Assembly (NCBI GenBank): GCA_963989385.1 | Contig: OZ022506.1 | Coordinates: 8,640,841 to 8,704,840 of the forward strand | DNA: 64,000 nucleotides | Origin: Ctena decussata | Taxonomy: Eukaryota; Mollusca; Bivalvia; Lucinida; Lucinidae | Direction of reading: 5' to 3' | Part shown: piece after piece, positions 12,300 to 22,798 of the stretch | How positions within the stretch are numbered: the stretch's first letter is position 1 | Layout of the letters: each line of letters opens with the position of its first letter | Position numbers and translations under genes: made by a program | Notes under the pieces: model-generated | Database searches by the model: none | The model's input: the letters and a program-made list of their open reading frames with translations, nothing else | Told to the model about the DNA's origin: nothing

Positions 12300-13300
12300 A
12301 TGTTTTTGGCGATCACTAGGCACCAAATTTATACATTCTGATTGGAAAAAAAATCATCAGAATAATGACGGTCATTCAAAAATGACGACTTTTCATGAAA
12401 CATTTTACACTTTTACAATAATTGGGCCGCTACAGCAACAACAAAATCAAATAAAATGCTGAAGTTTTGCTTTATAGAAAATAATGAAGGAAAAGTATTT
12501 CGTCGTGCTTAAGTTTTGGATTGCCGTGTTCCGTTCACAAGAAAATTTATCCAAATCAGTCAACCCCCTAAATTTTAACCCCCAAAGAAGTGAGTTAGGT
12601 AACTCAGCACATGATGTTTTGCCCTTGGCTTGAGATTCGTGTTTGAAGATATCAAATTTTCCTCCATAAAATATCTGTCTAAAGTAACAAGGCATTTTCT
12701 TTGTATTACTTGCAACCAGTTTCATTTAAAATGAACAAATGCATTTAAGTATTGCTATTATCATCCTTCCCTATGGAGAGATTTGTAGAGTTATCTGCCC
12801 TTCGATATGACTAGCTTTACTCCTTTAGAGTTTGTTTACAAAGCGCACGAGTTGTGCTTAATGAGAAACAATATACGAAACAAGCCTAAACAACTATCTG
12901 ATGTATATTTAGACCCATATGTACACTGATTTCTATGTGTATTGACAGATGTTGATATCAGTTTCTTATTATTTAATCATTTAGTCAATTTTCTTATGTT
13001 CAGTTTGTCATATAATAGCCTATAAAAGTTATGAAAATAATATAATTTTTACAATTAGTGAAAATGTTTGCACCAGCTACAGTTTAATTTCGGATTGAGA
13101 AACTTGGGTGACTCTTCAATCTATGCAGCGAAAAAGAATGGCGCTGATCAACCTGAGTGGTTACGCAGCTGATCTGCGCCTTTTTTTGCATATGGAAAAA
13201 TCATGACGCGGCTGATATGTAGTCAGGGAGAGTGAAGCCCGTCAATATAAAAAAGCTTTTTCTGAATTTCATATACCTTTGGAGGGCTCTCCGTTTTGTA
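12300..13300. other. Intergenic stretch, no gene seen
   Basis: AT-rich. Short opposing ORFs only. No repeat ends or splice-supported exon recognised. Confidence 0.4.
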
Positions 13301-13309
13301 TATAATGAA

Positions 13310-14090
13310 TTATTCCCTGGGGGACATATTGATTTTACCCGGGTCGTCTGTCCGTCTGTCACAAAATCGTGTCCGCTCTGTAACTTAACAACTATTGAGG
13401 AAAATTCATGAAATTTCATAAAAATATTAACCAACATGAGACGACATGCAGAGCGCAAGAACTGTAATACTGGATTGCGTATTTTTGGAGTTATAGCCCT
13501 TTGAAATGGAAAATAGTAGATGTTGCGATATATGGTTGTGTCCGATCTGTAAATCAAAAACCGTTCTAAGCACCTTCATGAAACTTCATACAAATATTGA
13601 CCAACATTAGATGACATGCAGAACGAAAGAACTATAACTCTTGTATCTATACCTTTTGAGTTATGTCCATTTGCACTTCGTAAGAAGCTGTTTCTAAGCC
13701 AAAATCGTGTCCGCTCTATAACAGTTACTTTGGAACTGTGCAAGATATATTCAGAAAACTTCATACAAATATTGAGCACCAAAAGATGACATGTAGAGTT
13801 TAAGAACCATAACTCTTTAATATGTATTTTTAGTGACGTCCCTTTGAAGTTTATAATTAGCAGTTCTGTGACAAAATCATGTCCACTCTATATTTTTTTA
13901 AGCGTTTAAGGTATTATGAAACTACATACAAATATTAACCAACATTAGGCAACATGCAGAGTGGAAGAACCTAAACTCCTGTATTGTTATCTTTGAGTTA
14001 CGTCCATTTGAACTTTGTAAGTAGCAATTTCTGTCACAAAATCATGCCCGGTCTACAACAAGATACATTCATACAATTCTAGATTTTCTA
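13310..14090 (-). repeat. Second pearl-like tandem array, reverse orientation
   Basis: Five units of about 165-172 bp are marked by variants of 'AAATCRTGTCCGCTCTRTAAC' near 13364, 13534, 13703, 13874 and 14039, each followed by 'TTCATACAAATATTGACCAA'. A CTGTCCGTCTGTC microsatellite lies at the left edge (about 13347-13360). Read on the minus strand the order is core repeats then ACGG-like microsatellite, as in the array at 5.8-6.8 kb. Confidence 0.6.
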
Positions 14091-14717
14091 TTCGATCCCA
14101 CTAATGTCACAACCCTGAGCCAAAGTTGTCTGTGAAATTCCTTGGGGGAGTGACTGCTTTGGCTGTGTTACCCCTACCCCATTTCCCTCTGTTGGAAAAC
14201 ATTGATTTGTGACTTTATTTCTTCAATCACAAGCAACGTTTCTAAGCACTTCGGGTTTCCAACGGTATATCGGAGATAATATTAGGGGGTAACTGAAGTT
14301 TTGAATATGGTTATCCCCATTCTTATGTACGTTTTATAGTTACACATCGAAAACACAGTATTTCGAACCAAACGTTGGCTTCGTCAGCGTTGACCAATAA
14401 CAAGTGACGTCGCATAAGACGTCGGGTTTCGACGGTATATCGCAGAATATACAGTCGCAATACTTGACGTTGTCTAATCAGACTCATCGGACTGTGCATA
14501 CTATTGCACATGTTAAGTAGGACATTGACGCACAGTAAAACGGTTTGAATTTGAATTAATTACAAAATTATGGATGTATTCGCATAACTTATTAGATGTA
14601 CCTCGTACACGCATGTCAGAATTGTTACGACTTCTACACGTCTGTGATGAATTTATACACATTATTCCAATCTGAGAAAAATCGTACTAATTCATCACAG
14701 CAATGGAGTTCTGCCAC

Positions 14718-14912
14718 TGATGTATGTGAAGATTTTGTACCAACTCTTCACATTTGTGATAATTTTGTACCGATTCTTCACATATGCGCGGATTTGGTAC
14801 CGATTCTTCACATCTGTGAGGCTTTGGTCCTGATTCTCAACATGTGCGAGGAATTGATACCGATCTTCATATGTGAAGAATTCGTACCAGTTCTCCACAT
14901 CTGAGAAGAATT
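14718..14912. repeat. 30-bp minisatellite
   Basis: About six units of a 30-bp repeat (GATTTTGTACCGATTCTTCA core). One + strand frame stays open because 30 is divisible by three, giving a repeated ten-residue pattern. I regard this as a by-product rather than a gene. Confidence 0.7.
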
Positions 14913-14956
14913 CGTACCAGTTGATCACAAATGTGTTATACAGAATTCTTTACACA

Positions 14957-15478
14957 TGTCACACTTTCGAACTTATAGATAAGTCAAGTGATCGTATAGT
15001 TTTCTAATTTTATTGTTAGTTAACATTGCTGCAACTACTAACTACCCAGGTTCATAATAATTCAAATTCATTGTTGCTTCTTCTTGATTTCCTAGTTACA
15101 GACTTAAGCTAAATCCCAATGAAAAATCCTAATCAAAATCCTAAAATCTCCCGAGCGCTATGCGCCCCTGCATTATATACTTAAAGGTCATGCTCTTCAT
15201 TATCATAAAGTTCATATAGCAATTTCCATGGTGATATTGCTTACGTATTCTATGCTACCTCTATGCCTAAAGTGTTATTACCAAATAAGTTCACGGCATA
15301 TACCTGAATCGCTATTTCTTGGAAATTGTACATGCGCTTGCTCAAGTTACAGTTATGAACCATTGACCAATTTAGGCTACTTAAAAATATACTGGTTTCT
15401 TGAGACAGACCTACTGCAAAGAGTTCTTAGTCCCAAATAAAAATTGCTGAAAATCTAATTGCAAGTGCACTCTGTGAC
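14957..15478. repeat. Left LTR of the outer element
   Basis: Matches 22799-22949 plus 23786-24160 over its full length. A 70-codon ORF inside both copies (15228-15440 and 23910-24122) is shared only because the LTRs are homologous and is not evidence for a gene. AATAAA-like signals lie near the right end. Confidence 0.8.
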
Positions 15479-17422
15479 TTTCCTTCTTAAGATTTTATGG
15501 AATTTTTTAGTTTTCAAATCTTAAATTGCCTGATATAGTACTTTTGAGTTTATATAGTAACTTACAATTCTTATTAAACAAGAACTATTCCGAGTCTACC
15601 ACAGACAATATAGTAAACATGTAAACTTCAAATAGCATGCATTAAACTTACTGTAAATGCTTAATACACTTTGAAAGTCACTATTCTAGTCAACTGCTCA
15701 CTGCTTTATAATATGTTTACTAGTCTCATATTGTTCTTAATAAGTCCATTAAATATGAATGAACACCTTCACATGCACTAACACAGTCTGACTATAACTA
15801 AATTCATTCTGAAAGTTCTAAGCACTGTCAAAGTTTAGAATGCTTCACTGCCATCAGTCGTTGTCCTTCAGTCCACCCAAGTGCTATACGGTTGTTTAGA
15901 ATATGACACACAGGCACGGTTGTTTTGGATGCCTGTTTATACTCTACCATTCGTACCGACTGTCCAAAATTCTGACTGCAGCTCAGGATTAAGAACTGTC
16001 CCAACGATAAAACATATCTTCCCATATTGTCGACGCTTGTTGCATTAAGTATATATTGCTGCTTTAGCATGATACAGGTATCTTGATCGGTATCTCCTAC
16101 TTGAGTTATAAATGTTCACATAAAAGATATAATGTGTCCAGGTAACTTTTAATTCAGGAAAAAGTCTGGAAAGTGTCCATACAGGTAAGCAAAATGAAAG
16201 AGAGTTTCTCAGAAATAATTCACAGGTTATCTGAAGTCTTGATAACGATACATCTAGTCTTTGACGTAAGCATAAGAAAGTTCCCACAGTTTCTTCCATA
16301 GTTTCATAAAATAAAATAGTTCCAGCAAATATTTTCTCGAGGTTACTAAATCACACTATTTATATGTCCTCTATATATGACACACTGATTATATACGGTT
16401 ACATATGTCCACACTGGTAAACTATATTCTAGACGTCACTCTTTATTTACAAGTCACCATTGCCATTATAGGCATCAGCTCTGTAGCCTCAAGTCCCTTC
16501 GAAATGCCACCTCAATGCATCTTCGAAAGTTCTACGTGTCACCATGACACCATTACGTCCATCTACATAATCTAACGACGGTATCTTATTCCCCTCGTCG
16601 TTACCTCACGTCGGGAGTGATGGAAAATTAACCATCTTTGACCAACTATAGGTCCTCTGATCTCTGTCAGCTCCCTGACCTTCAGAAAGGCTTCCTTGGA
16701 TTGGCCTTCACTGAAAAAACTCAACACAACAAAACATGAGCAAAACATAGAGGCTTGGCAACATCATATGCACACATTGCATGTGTGACAACGAAATGCA
16801 AATCTAAAACAAACAACAGAAGTCGAAAAGATTTAACACTGCCCATCATTGTACCAAATGTAAGAAGTGCCAACAACCTCAAAAGTACACCACAACACAA
16901 AAGTCAAAATCAAGTACAGACCAACCTTGACATAGCTCTCCTTGTTTTGCCCATTCAGGTTAAAGTAACCTGATTCAAAATTTAAAATTCATACAACACA
17001 ATTATACCTTTGGCCTACAGCCAAACCATAAGATACCATATCCATTGATGCTGCAAACCAAACGCTCCAGCTGCTCAAAGCTGACATCAAACATAATGGT
17101 CCTTATACTGCATTTCATGATACATACTCAATGCACCATGCAACTCTTTAGTGCAAGTCCATATTGGTGCAGGAAAAAAACATCTGAAGTAAACTTAACA
17201 TTTGACCGAACGTCAACACCAATCTAACAGGAAAGAGTTGAAGATAATTCTTTGTAATCAAACACACCTAACAACGAAAGTTGCAGAGAACACACATCAT
17301 GTATGAAGCAATGACTCAAAGCTTCGCACAATCATATATCTCTACACAGCGAAATAAAGTTAGGTCACAAACACAATGTACATTCATACCGAAATACCAA
17401 GTTTGTATGAACCCATATAGAT
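15479..17422. other. Internal region of the outer LTR element, left of the copia insertion
   Basis: No coding similarity, no recognisable primer-binding site immediately after the LTR, and no tandem repeats. Short ORFs only. Confidence 0.5.
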
Positions 17423-17637
17423 TGTTAATTTCATGTATATTACCATTCTTCTTATGTTAGGTAACTCTTCTACTTGATTACAATGCTCTTCTTTAGGAAA
17501 CAATACTTAGTGACGTCATGTGACGTCATGACGTCACAACTGAACCATGGCAACGTCAGTTAAGTGATTACCTGTTGAAACAATATGCAGTACAGTGAAT
17601 AAAGTGTATGACATTTAATTAGTGTTAGCGTTTAACA
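17423..17637 (+). repeat. copia 5' LTR (215 bp)
   Basis: Begins TGTTAATTTC, ends GCGTTTAACA, and carries an AATAAA at 17598-17603. It differs from the 3' LTR by C/T near 17444, T/C near 17462 and a 2-bp indel near 17570. Confidence 0.92.
17511..17536 (+). promoter_or_regulatory. Three perfect CRE (TGACGTCA) sites in the LTR
   Basis: Perfect 8-bp palindromes TGACGTCA at 17511-17518, 17521-17528 and 17529-17536, repeated identically in the 3' LTR at 22057-22082. In animals this sequence binds CREB/ATF bZIP factors. Position upstream of the LTR poly(A) signal suits a U3 enhancer. Binding is inferred from sequence only. Confidence 0.7.
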
Positions 17638-17639
17638 AG

Positions 17640-17650
17640 TGGTAGCAGAG
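17640..17650 (+). other. Primer-binding site, tRNA-iMet type
   Basis: TGGTAGCAGAG two bases after the 5' LTR is complementary to the 3' end (CTCTGCTACCA) of animal initiator tRNA-Met, the usual type of primer for reverse transcription in such elements. Confidence 0.85.
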
Positions 17651-17764
17651 CGTGCGGGTCATTCCTCAGAGGTAGTACAGGACTCTGTGACAGTTGAGAT
17701 TTGAATAAACTGGTGTTAGAACTGAAATTTGCTAGTGAATATTGATTTTGGAGAAGGAGTCAAC

Positions 17765-20700
17765 ATGACAACCAGAATAAACCCACCAACCTTCAACAAA
17801 GCGAAGACATATGAAAGGTTCAGACAAGAGTTATTAGCATGGACAGAAATTACAGATCTAAGTAAGGACAAACAAGGTATTGCAATTGCTTTGTCACTTC
17901 CAGAAGATGATGAATCTCAAATAAGAGAAAAGGTTTTTGACCAGATTGCAATAGATGATTTAAAAAGTGAAGATGGGTTAACTGTTTTGGTAAATTTTTT
18001 GGATGAACATATAGCTAAAGATGACCTCACTGACAGCTTAGAAAAATTTGAAGATTTTGACGATTTTTATAGATCTGGGGGGCAGTCTGTTACAGAATAC
18101 ATAGCAGTGTTTGATGCTAAGTACAAGAAAATAGAAAAGAAAAAAATGACCTTACCACCTGACATTTTGGCCTTTAAATTACTTAGAAAAGCAAATATTA
18201 CAAAAGAGGAAAAATTGCTTGTGTTGACTGGAATGAACTATAGCAATAAGACAACTTTATATGAGGAGGCAAAGAGATCTCTGAAGAAATTCAAAGGGAG
18301 TTACAATGTATCTAGCACCAGTGGATCAAGTATCAAGATAGAACCAGCTTTCCTAGCAGCAAATGAAGAGGTATTGCTTGCTGTAGGATACTCTAGAACT
18401 AGAGTTAATAGTCAAAGCTATGGCCGGGAGAAAGGGGCAACATGGAAGCGTGGAAAGTCAGGACAGGGAGCAGCAGTAGGAGAATTTCAGCGTCCAGAGT
18501 CAAGAAGACCAACAGCAAGAGGCGGAGGTTATCAGCATACAGAATCTGGGTCAAGAGTCAGTCAACCTAGTAACAGAGAGAGAAAGAACATAAATCCTGT
18601 GGGGCCAGATGGTCGTACTTTAACTTGTAAATCATGTGGATCGTACCGCCATTTACTACCAGCATGCCCAGACAGCTGGGAAAACATGGCAAAAGTCAAT
18701 ATTGCAAATGAGGAACATGCGGTTTTATTTACAGGGTACAATACTGAAGAGGTACGCCGTTTGGGCATTGATGCACGCAACTGCGCAGTTCTAGACAGTG
18801 CGTGCAGCAGTACAGTCTGTGGTGACAGCTGGGTAAACAGTTATATTCAATCTTTAGACAAGGATGATAAAGTAAAGGTGAAACAATCTGAGGGTCAGAA
18901 AGTCTTTAAGTTTGGAGGAGGAACATGTCTGAAGTCAAAGGGGGAATATAGCTTGCCCGCAGTTATTGCTGGAAAAGAGGTGATAATAAAGACAGACGTA
19001 GTCGAATCTGATATTCCTCTGTTACTTTCACGAACAGCAATGAAGAAGGCTGCTATAAAACTGGATTTGGAAAATGACACAGCTGTGATAATGGGGAAAG
19101 AGGTAGCTATAAATCTGACACCATCAGGCCATTACTGTATTCCTATAGACAAATCAGAAGAAGTCCCTGTAGAGAATATTTGTGCTGTCAAGCTTGATGT
19201 TTTGAACAGAAAGGATAGATACAAGACACTGCTGAAACGACATAGACAATTTGCCCATCCTCCAATGAATAGACTGATTGCTCTCCTGAAGGATGCTGGA
19301 GTCTGGAAGGAAGAATATGAAGAAACTCTAGCAGAGATAGGCGAAAAATGTGAACTTTGCAAGATATATGCCAAAACTCCATCAAGGCCAGTAGTAGGTA
19401 TGCCAACGGCCACCAGATTCAATGAAAAGGTGGAAATGGACCTCAAACAATGGAATGGTCGTTGGATACTACACTTTATCGACATGTGGTCAAGGTATAC
19501 TTTGTCTGTTTTTGTTAACAGAAAGAAGCCATGTAACATAATAGATGCATTGATGACAGAGTGGATCGGCAAGTTTGGAATCATGAAAGCCTTAATGACA
19601 GATAACGGGGGTGAGTTTAATGCAGATGAGGTAAGAGAAATCACATCTATTCTGAATGTTCAACTATGTACAACCTCAGGAGAAAGACCATTTCAAAATG
19701 GTTTATGTGAGAGGGTTCATGCGGTTACAGATATGATGTTACTCAAACTTGAGGCTGATTACAGGAAGATAAACTCTCAAGCCCTACTTTCCTGGGCAAA
19801 CATGGCAAGAAATTCGCTACAAATGTGGAATGGGTACAGCAGCCACCAACTTGTTTTTGGACAAAATCCTAACCTGCCGAACATTATGAATGATACCTTA
19901 CCAGCATTACAGGGATCAACAAGCAGTGAGGTTTTTGCACAGCATTTAAATGCCCTGCATGCTGCCCGCAAAGCATTCATCCAAACAGAAGCTGATGAAC
20001 GAATAAGGCAAGCTCTCCGGAATAAAGTCAGGGCATCTGAACAAGTCTTTGAACATGGTGATAGGGTCTTCTACAAAAGGGAAGGAAAAGAACGTTGGCT
20101 TGGTCCAGGAAAGGTAGTGTTCCAAGATGGGAAAGTAGTTTTCGTTAGACATGGTGGAGTGTTTGTACGTGTTTCTCCAAACAGACTTCAGAAAGTTAAC
20201 AGTAATTTGACAGAGGAGGAAGAGAAGGAAGTTGAGCACAGTATGGCGGACAAAACTGATGAAAATAAGGGCAATGAAGATCTAGAAGAACCCAACACAA
20301 TACCGGAGGATATACCAGCTTCAGAGCCTGAAAGGATGGATAGACAGAATATCCAACAGAACAGAATAACTCTGAAACCAAATGATAGCATCCAGTATAA
20401 GATGCAAAATACTGGTGAATGGATTACAGCAAAGGTACTTGGAAGAGCTGGAAAAGCCACAGGTAAGAATAAACACTGGTATAATATACAAGAGGACACT
20501 ACCAAAGAAAAGAAAAGTGTAAATCTTGAACAAATACAATGGGAGCTGATAAATGATGACGAGACTGTTAACCTAGTCATGAAACAAAACAGTGCTAGTG
20601 ATGAAACAACTGACATTAAATCTGCGTTTTTGCAGGGCAGAGAATTAAGACGGGATATATACATCAAACCCCCAAAGGAGAGCAATACAGTGAAAGGGAT

Positions 20701-21826
20701 AGTCTGGAAGTTAAAACATGGGCTTTATGGGCTGAAAGATGGAGCTAGGCAGTTCTACATGAGCGTGAAAGATGAATTATTGAGGTTGGGATGTAAAATG
20801 AGTGAGCTAGATCCAGCAATGTTCTTTCTGCACAAAGAAGGTAAACTTAGTGGCATCATATGCTGCCATGTAGATGATTTTCTCCATGCTGGTGACAAAT
20901 ATCTTGAACATTTAATGGTCAATCTACGAAAACGGTTTGTGGCAGGTAAAGTTGAAGAAGGGAACTTTAACTATATAGGATTTAAAGTTGCTCAGGAAGA
21001 AGGCGCTATAGCATTAGATCAGTCAAACTATGTGACAAATATACAGAATATAACAATTGACCCTCAAAGAGCACAGGACAAGCAAAGTACATTAACTTCA
21101 GAGGAGCAGACGAAATATCGGCAGCTTTTTGGTCAAATCAATTGGATTGTACAGGGAACCAGGCCTGACATAGCTTTTGAACTCATAGACCTAAGCACAA
21201 AACTTAAGAAGGGGACAATAGGTGATCTTTCTCGGGCTATTAAAGTAGTCAATCGAATAAAAGACATTAGGTCTGTGATTACATTCCCAAACTTAAGCAA
21301 CAAAGTTAGTGACTTGAAGATTGTGGTCTTCACAGATGCATCTTTATGTAATCTTAACAATGGAACTGGAAGTACAGCAGCATATATTGTCTGGTTGATG
21401 GATTGCCATGGAAAATGTTCCCCATTGTCTTGGCATGCCGGTAAGATTAAGCGGGTAGTACGATCCACAATTGCCGCTGAGGCCCTTAGCTTACAAGAAG
21501 GACTAGAGAGTGGTTTTTACTACAGAAAGATGCTGGAAGATATTTTTGGTATATCAACTAAAACTATTCCAGTTATTGCTTATGTCGACAATAAGAGTGT
21601 TATAGAAGCTGTATACTCAACAAAACTAGTTGATGACAAGAGGCTCAGAGTAGACATCGCTGCTATTAGTCAATCCCTGGCGAAAAACGAAGTGAATGAA
21701 ATAAAATGGTGTCCTGGTAAAGTTCATTTGGCTGACTGTATGACAAAACATGGAACTTCTGGGTACAGCCTACTAAGTGTATTAAAAGATGGAAGGATGC
21801 CAGAGGACTTTTTTTTAAAACTTTAA
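17765..21826 (+). CDS. copia gag-pol polyprotein, RT domain internally deleted
   Basis: A single 1353-codon frame without frameshift. The first ATG (17765, CAACATGA) starts a gag region (about 1-280). Then come a CCHC zinc knuckle (C288-x2-C-x4-H-x4-C301), an aspartic protease motif LDSAC (D344), an HxxxH/CxxC pre-integrase finger ending in CELC, and a DDE integrase with D559, D613 and E649 (exact D-x35-E). Next is an SH3/chromo-like stretch (GDRVFYKREG). The reverse transcriptase is short: it begins directly at DIKSAFLQG (D950) after an acidic linker, continues through the HVDD active site (D1037, D1038), and is followed by RNase H with D1191, E1239, D1275 and D1324. The fingers segment that normally precedes the first catalytic Asp (KARLVA-type block, ~70-110 residues) is missing, in frame, near 20606-20612. 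The copy probably cannot reverse-transcribe by itself though the ORF is open. Confidence 0.93.
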   Translation: MTTRINPPTFNKAKTYERFRQELLAWTEITDLSKDKQGIAIALSLPEDDESQIREKVFDQIAIDDLKSEDGLTVLVNFLDEHIAKDDLTDSLEKFEDFDDFYRSGGQSVTEYIAVFDAKYKKIEKKKMTLPPDILAFKLLRKANITKEEKLLVLTGMNYSNKTTLYEEAKRSLKKFKGSYNVSSTSGSSIKIEPAFLAANEEVLLAVGYSRTRVNSQSYGREKGATWKRGKSGQGAAVGEFQRPESRRPTARGGGYQHTESGSRVSQPSNRERKNINPVGPDGRTLTCKSCGSYRHLLPACPDSWENMAKVNIANEEHAVLFTGYNTEEVRRLGIDARNCAVLDSACSSTVCGDSWVNSYIQSLDKDDKVKVKQSEGQKVFKFGGGTCLKSKGEYSLPAVIAGKEVIIKTDVVESDIPLLLSRTAMKKAAIKLDLENDTAVIMGKEVAINLTPSGHYCIPIDKSEEVPVENICAVKLDVLNRKDRYKTLLKRHRQFAHPPMNRLIALLKDAGVWKEEYEETLAEIGEKCELCKIYAKTPSRPVVGMPTATRFNEKVEMDLKQWNGRWILHFIDMWSRYTLSVFVNRKKPCNIIDALMTEWIGKFGIMKALMTDNGGEFNADEVREITSILNVQLCTTSGERPFQNGLCERVHAVTDMMLLKLEADYRKINSQALLSWANMARNSLQMWNGYSSHQLVFGQNPNLPNIMNDTLPALQGSTSSEVFAQHLNALHAARKAFIQTEADERIRQALRNKVRASEQVFEHGDRVFYKREGKERWLGPGKVVFQDGKVVFVRHGGVFVRVSPNRLQKVNSNLTEEEEKEVEHSMADKTDENKGNEDLEEPNTIPEDIPASEPERMDRQNIQQNRITLKPNDSIQYKMQNTGEWITAKVLGRAGKATGKNKHWYNIQEDTTKEKKSVNLEQIQWELINDDETVNLVMKQNSASDETTDIKSAFLQGRELRRDIYIKPPKESNTVKGIVWKLKHGLYGLKDGARQFYMSVKDELLRLGCKMSELDPAMFFLHKEGKLSGIICCHVDDFLHAGDKYLEHLMVNLRKRFVAGKVEEGNFNYIGFKVAQEEGAIALDQSNYVTNIQNITIDPQRAQDKQSTLTSEEQTKYRQLFGQINWIVQGTRPDIAFELIDLSTKLKKGTIGDLSRAIKVVNRIKDIRSVITFPNLSNKVSDLKIVVFTDASLCNLNNGTGSTAAYIVWLMDCHGKCSPLSWHAGKIKRVVRSTIAAEALSLQEGLESGFYYRKMLEDIFGISTKTIPVIAYVDNKSVIEAVYSTKLVDDKRLRVDIAAISQSLAKNEVNEIKWCPGKVHLADCMTKHGTSGYSLLSVLKDGRMPEDFFLKL

Positions 21827-21968
21827 ATAATAATTTATCAGCATCAGGGTTTATTGAGATCTGCTTGTTTATTTTTCAAGTTTTTTCCATAGTAACTTCT
21901 TTTATTTATTTTCTTTAAATAATTATACAACTGACTACCAGGAACTCAAAAAGGAAAAGTATAATTAA
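21827..21968 (+). other. copia 3' untranslated region with polypurine tract
   Basis: AAAAAGGAAAAG at 21948-21959 is the only purine run near the 3' LTR, but it is separated from the LTR by nine bases (TATAATTAA), farther than usual. Confidence 0.6.
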
Positions 21969-22181
21969 TGTTAATTTCATGTATATTACTATTCTTCTTA
22001 TGTTAGGCAACTCTTCTACTTGATTACAATGCTCTTCTTTAGGAAACAATACTTAGTGACGTCATGTGACGTCATGACGTCACAACTGAACCATGGCAAC
22101 GTCAGTTAAGATTACCTGTTGAAACAATATGCAGTACAGTGAATAAAGTGTATGACATTTAATTAGTGTTAGCGTTTAACA
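21969..22181 (+). repeat. copia 3' LTR (213 bp)
   Basis: Near-identical to 17423-17637, with the three CRE palindromes at 22057-22082 and AATAAA at 22142-22147. Confidence 0.92.
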
Positions 22182-22798
22182 CCCAATAATGGCATATCGC
22201 CAACCTAAGTCTTAGCAGGCTACTCTGTCTTTTTGGCAGAATACCAACCTAATTAAATCACAACCCTAGAAAAAAATAGTTCCCAAGATTTTCTAGAAGC
22301 GCCTTGGACCATAGCCAATAGTCCATAAACTATGCCAAATATATTAACTGATTCAAAAGAAGACGCAAAAGCATACCCAAGGTCAAATAAAACCAACTTA
22401 TATCTTAAAAAACAAATCCTCAAATTAATTTGTCTCTATTAACAACAGCCTGGGTACAGAAACAGCTTATAAACCAGAAGCTGTAGCTTAAATAATATGC
22501 AGATCAAAATATACACTTATACGTTCCATCTGAACATGCAGGGACATTTAACACATATTGTCAACCTCCAGTTTTGACATGCATGATGTGCATAAGTAAA
22601 ACCGGCCTTACCTTGGATTGTTTCCAAGTCTTTCCTGACATCATATGGCATTGAAAGTCCTTCGCTAAGGTGTCCAGTAATGTTCAGTGCACTTACAACT
22701 GTCCATAGAAAATTCAAACGTTGTCATCACAAATGTCCAAGATAAAGTGTCCCAGATAAGAAGAAATCCTAGGTCACGGCAACCAAAAGAAAGATGGC
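22182..22798. other. Internal region of the outer LTR element, right of the copia insertion
   Basis: No coding similarity. The last bases before the LTR include AACCAAAAGAAAGATGGC, a possible polypurine tract. Confidence 0.5.

Larger units (their letters stand above)
17423..22181 (+). mobile_element. Ty1/copia LTR retrotransposon, nearly complete
   Basis: LTR 17423-17637, primer site 17640-17650, single gag-pol ORF 17765-21826, purine tract 21948-21959, LTR 21969-22181. LTR termini are TGTTAA...TTAACA. The LTRs differ by two substitutions and one 2-bp indel, so insertion is recent. No 5-bp target duplication is obvious (left flank TAGAT, right flank CCCAA), which could reflect inter-element recombination or a flank deletion. 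It lies inside the outer LTR element. Confidence 0.93.

Noticed and set aside
14596..14904. 102-codon open frame with a repeated ten-residue motif
   Set aside because: It coincides with a 30-bp minisatellite whose unit length keeps the frame open; no splice, start context or family support.
15228..15440. 70-residue frame conserved at 23910-24122
   Set aside because: Both lie inside the two LTR copies of one element, so conservation reflects LTR homology rather than coding selection.
20188..20685. 165-codon minus-strand ORF inside the copia ORF
   Set aside because: Antisense shadow of an acidic, low-complexity part of gag-pol; no motif.
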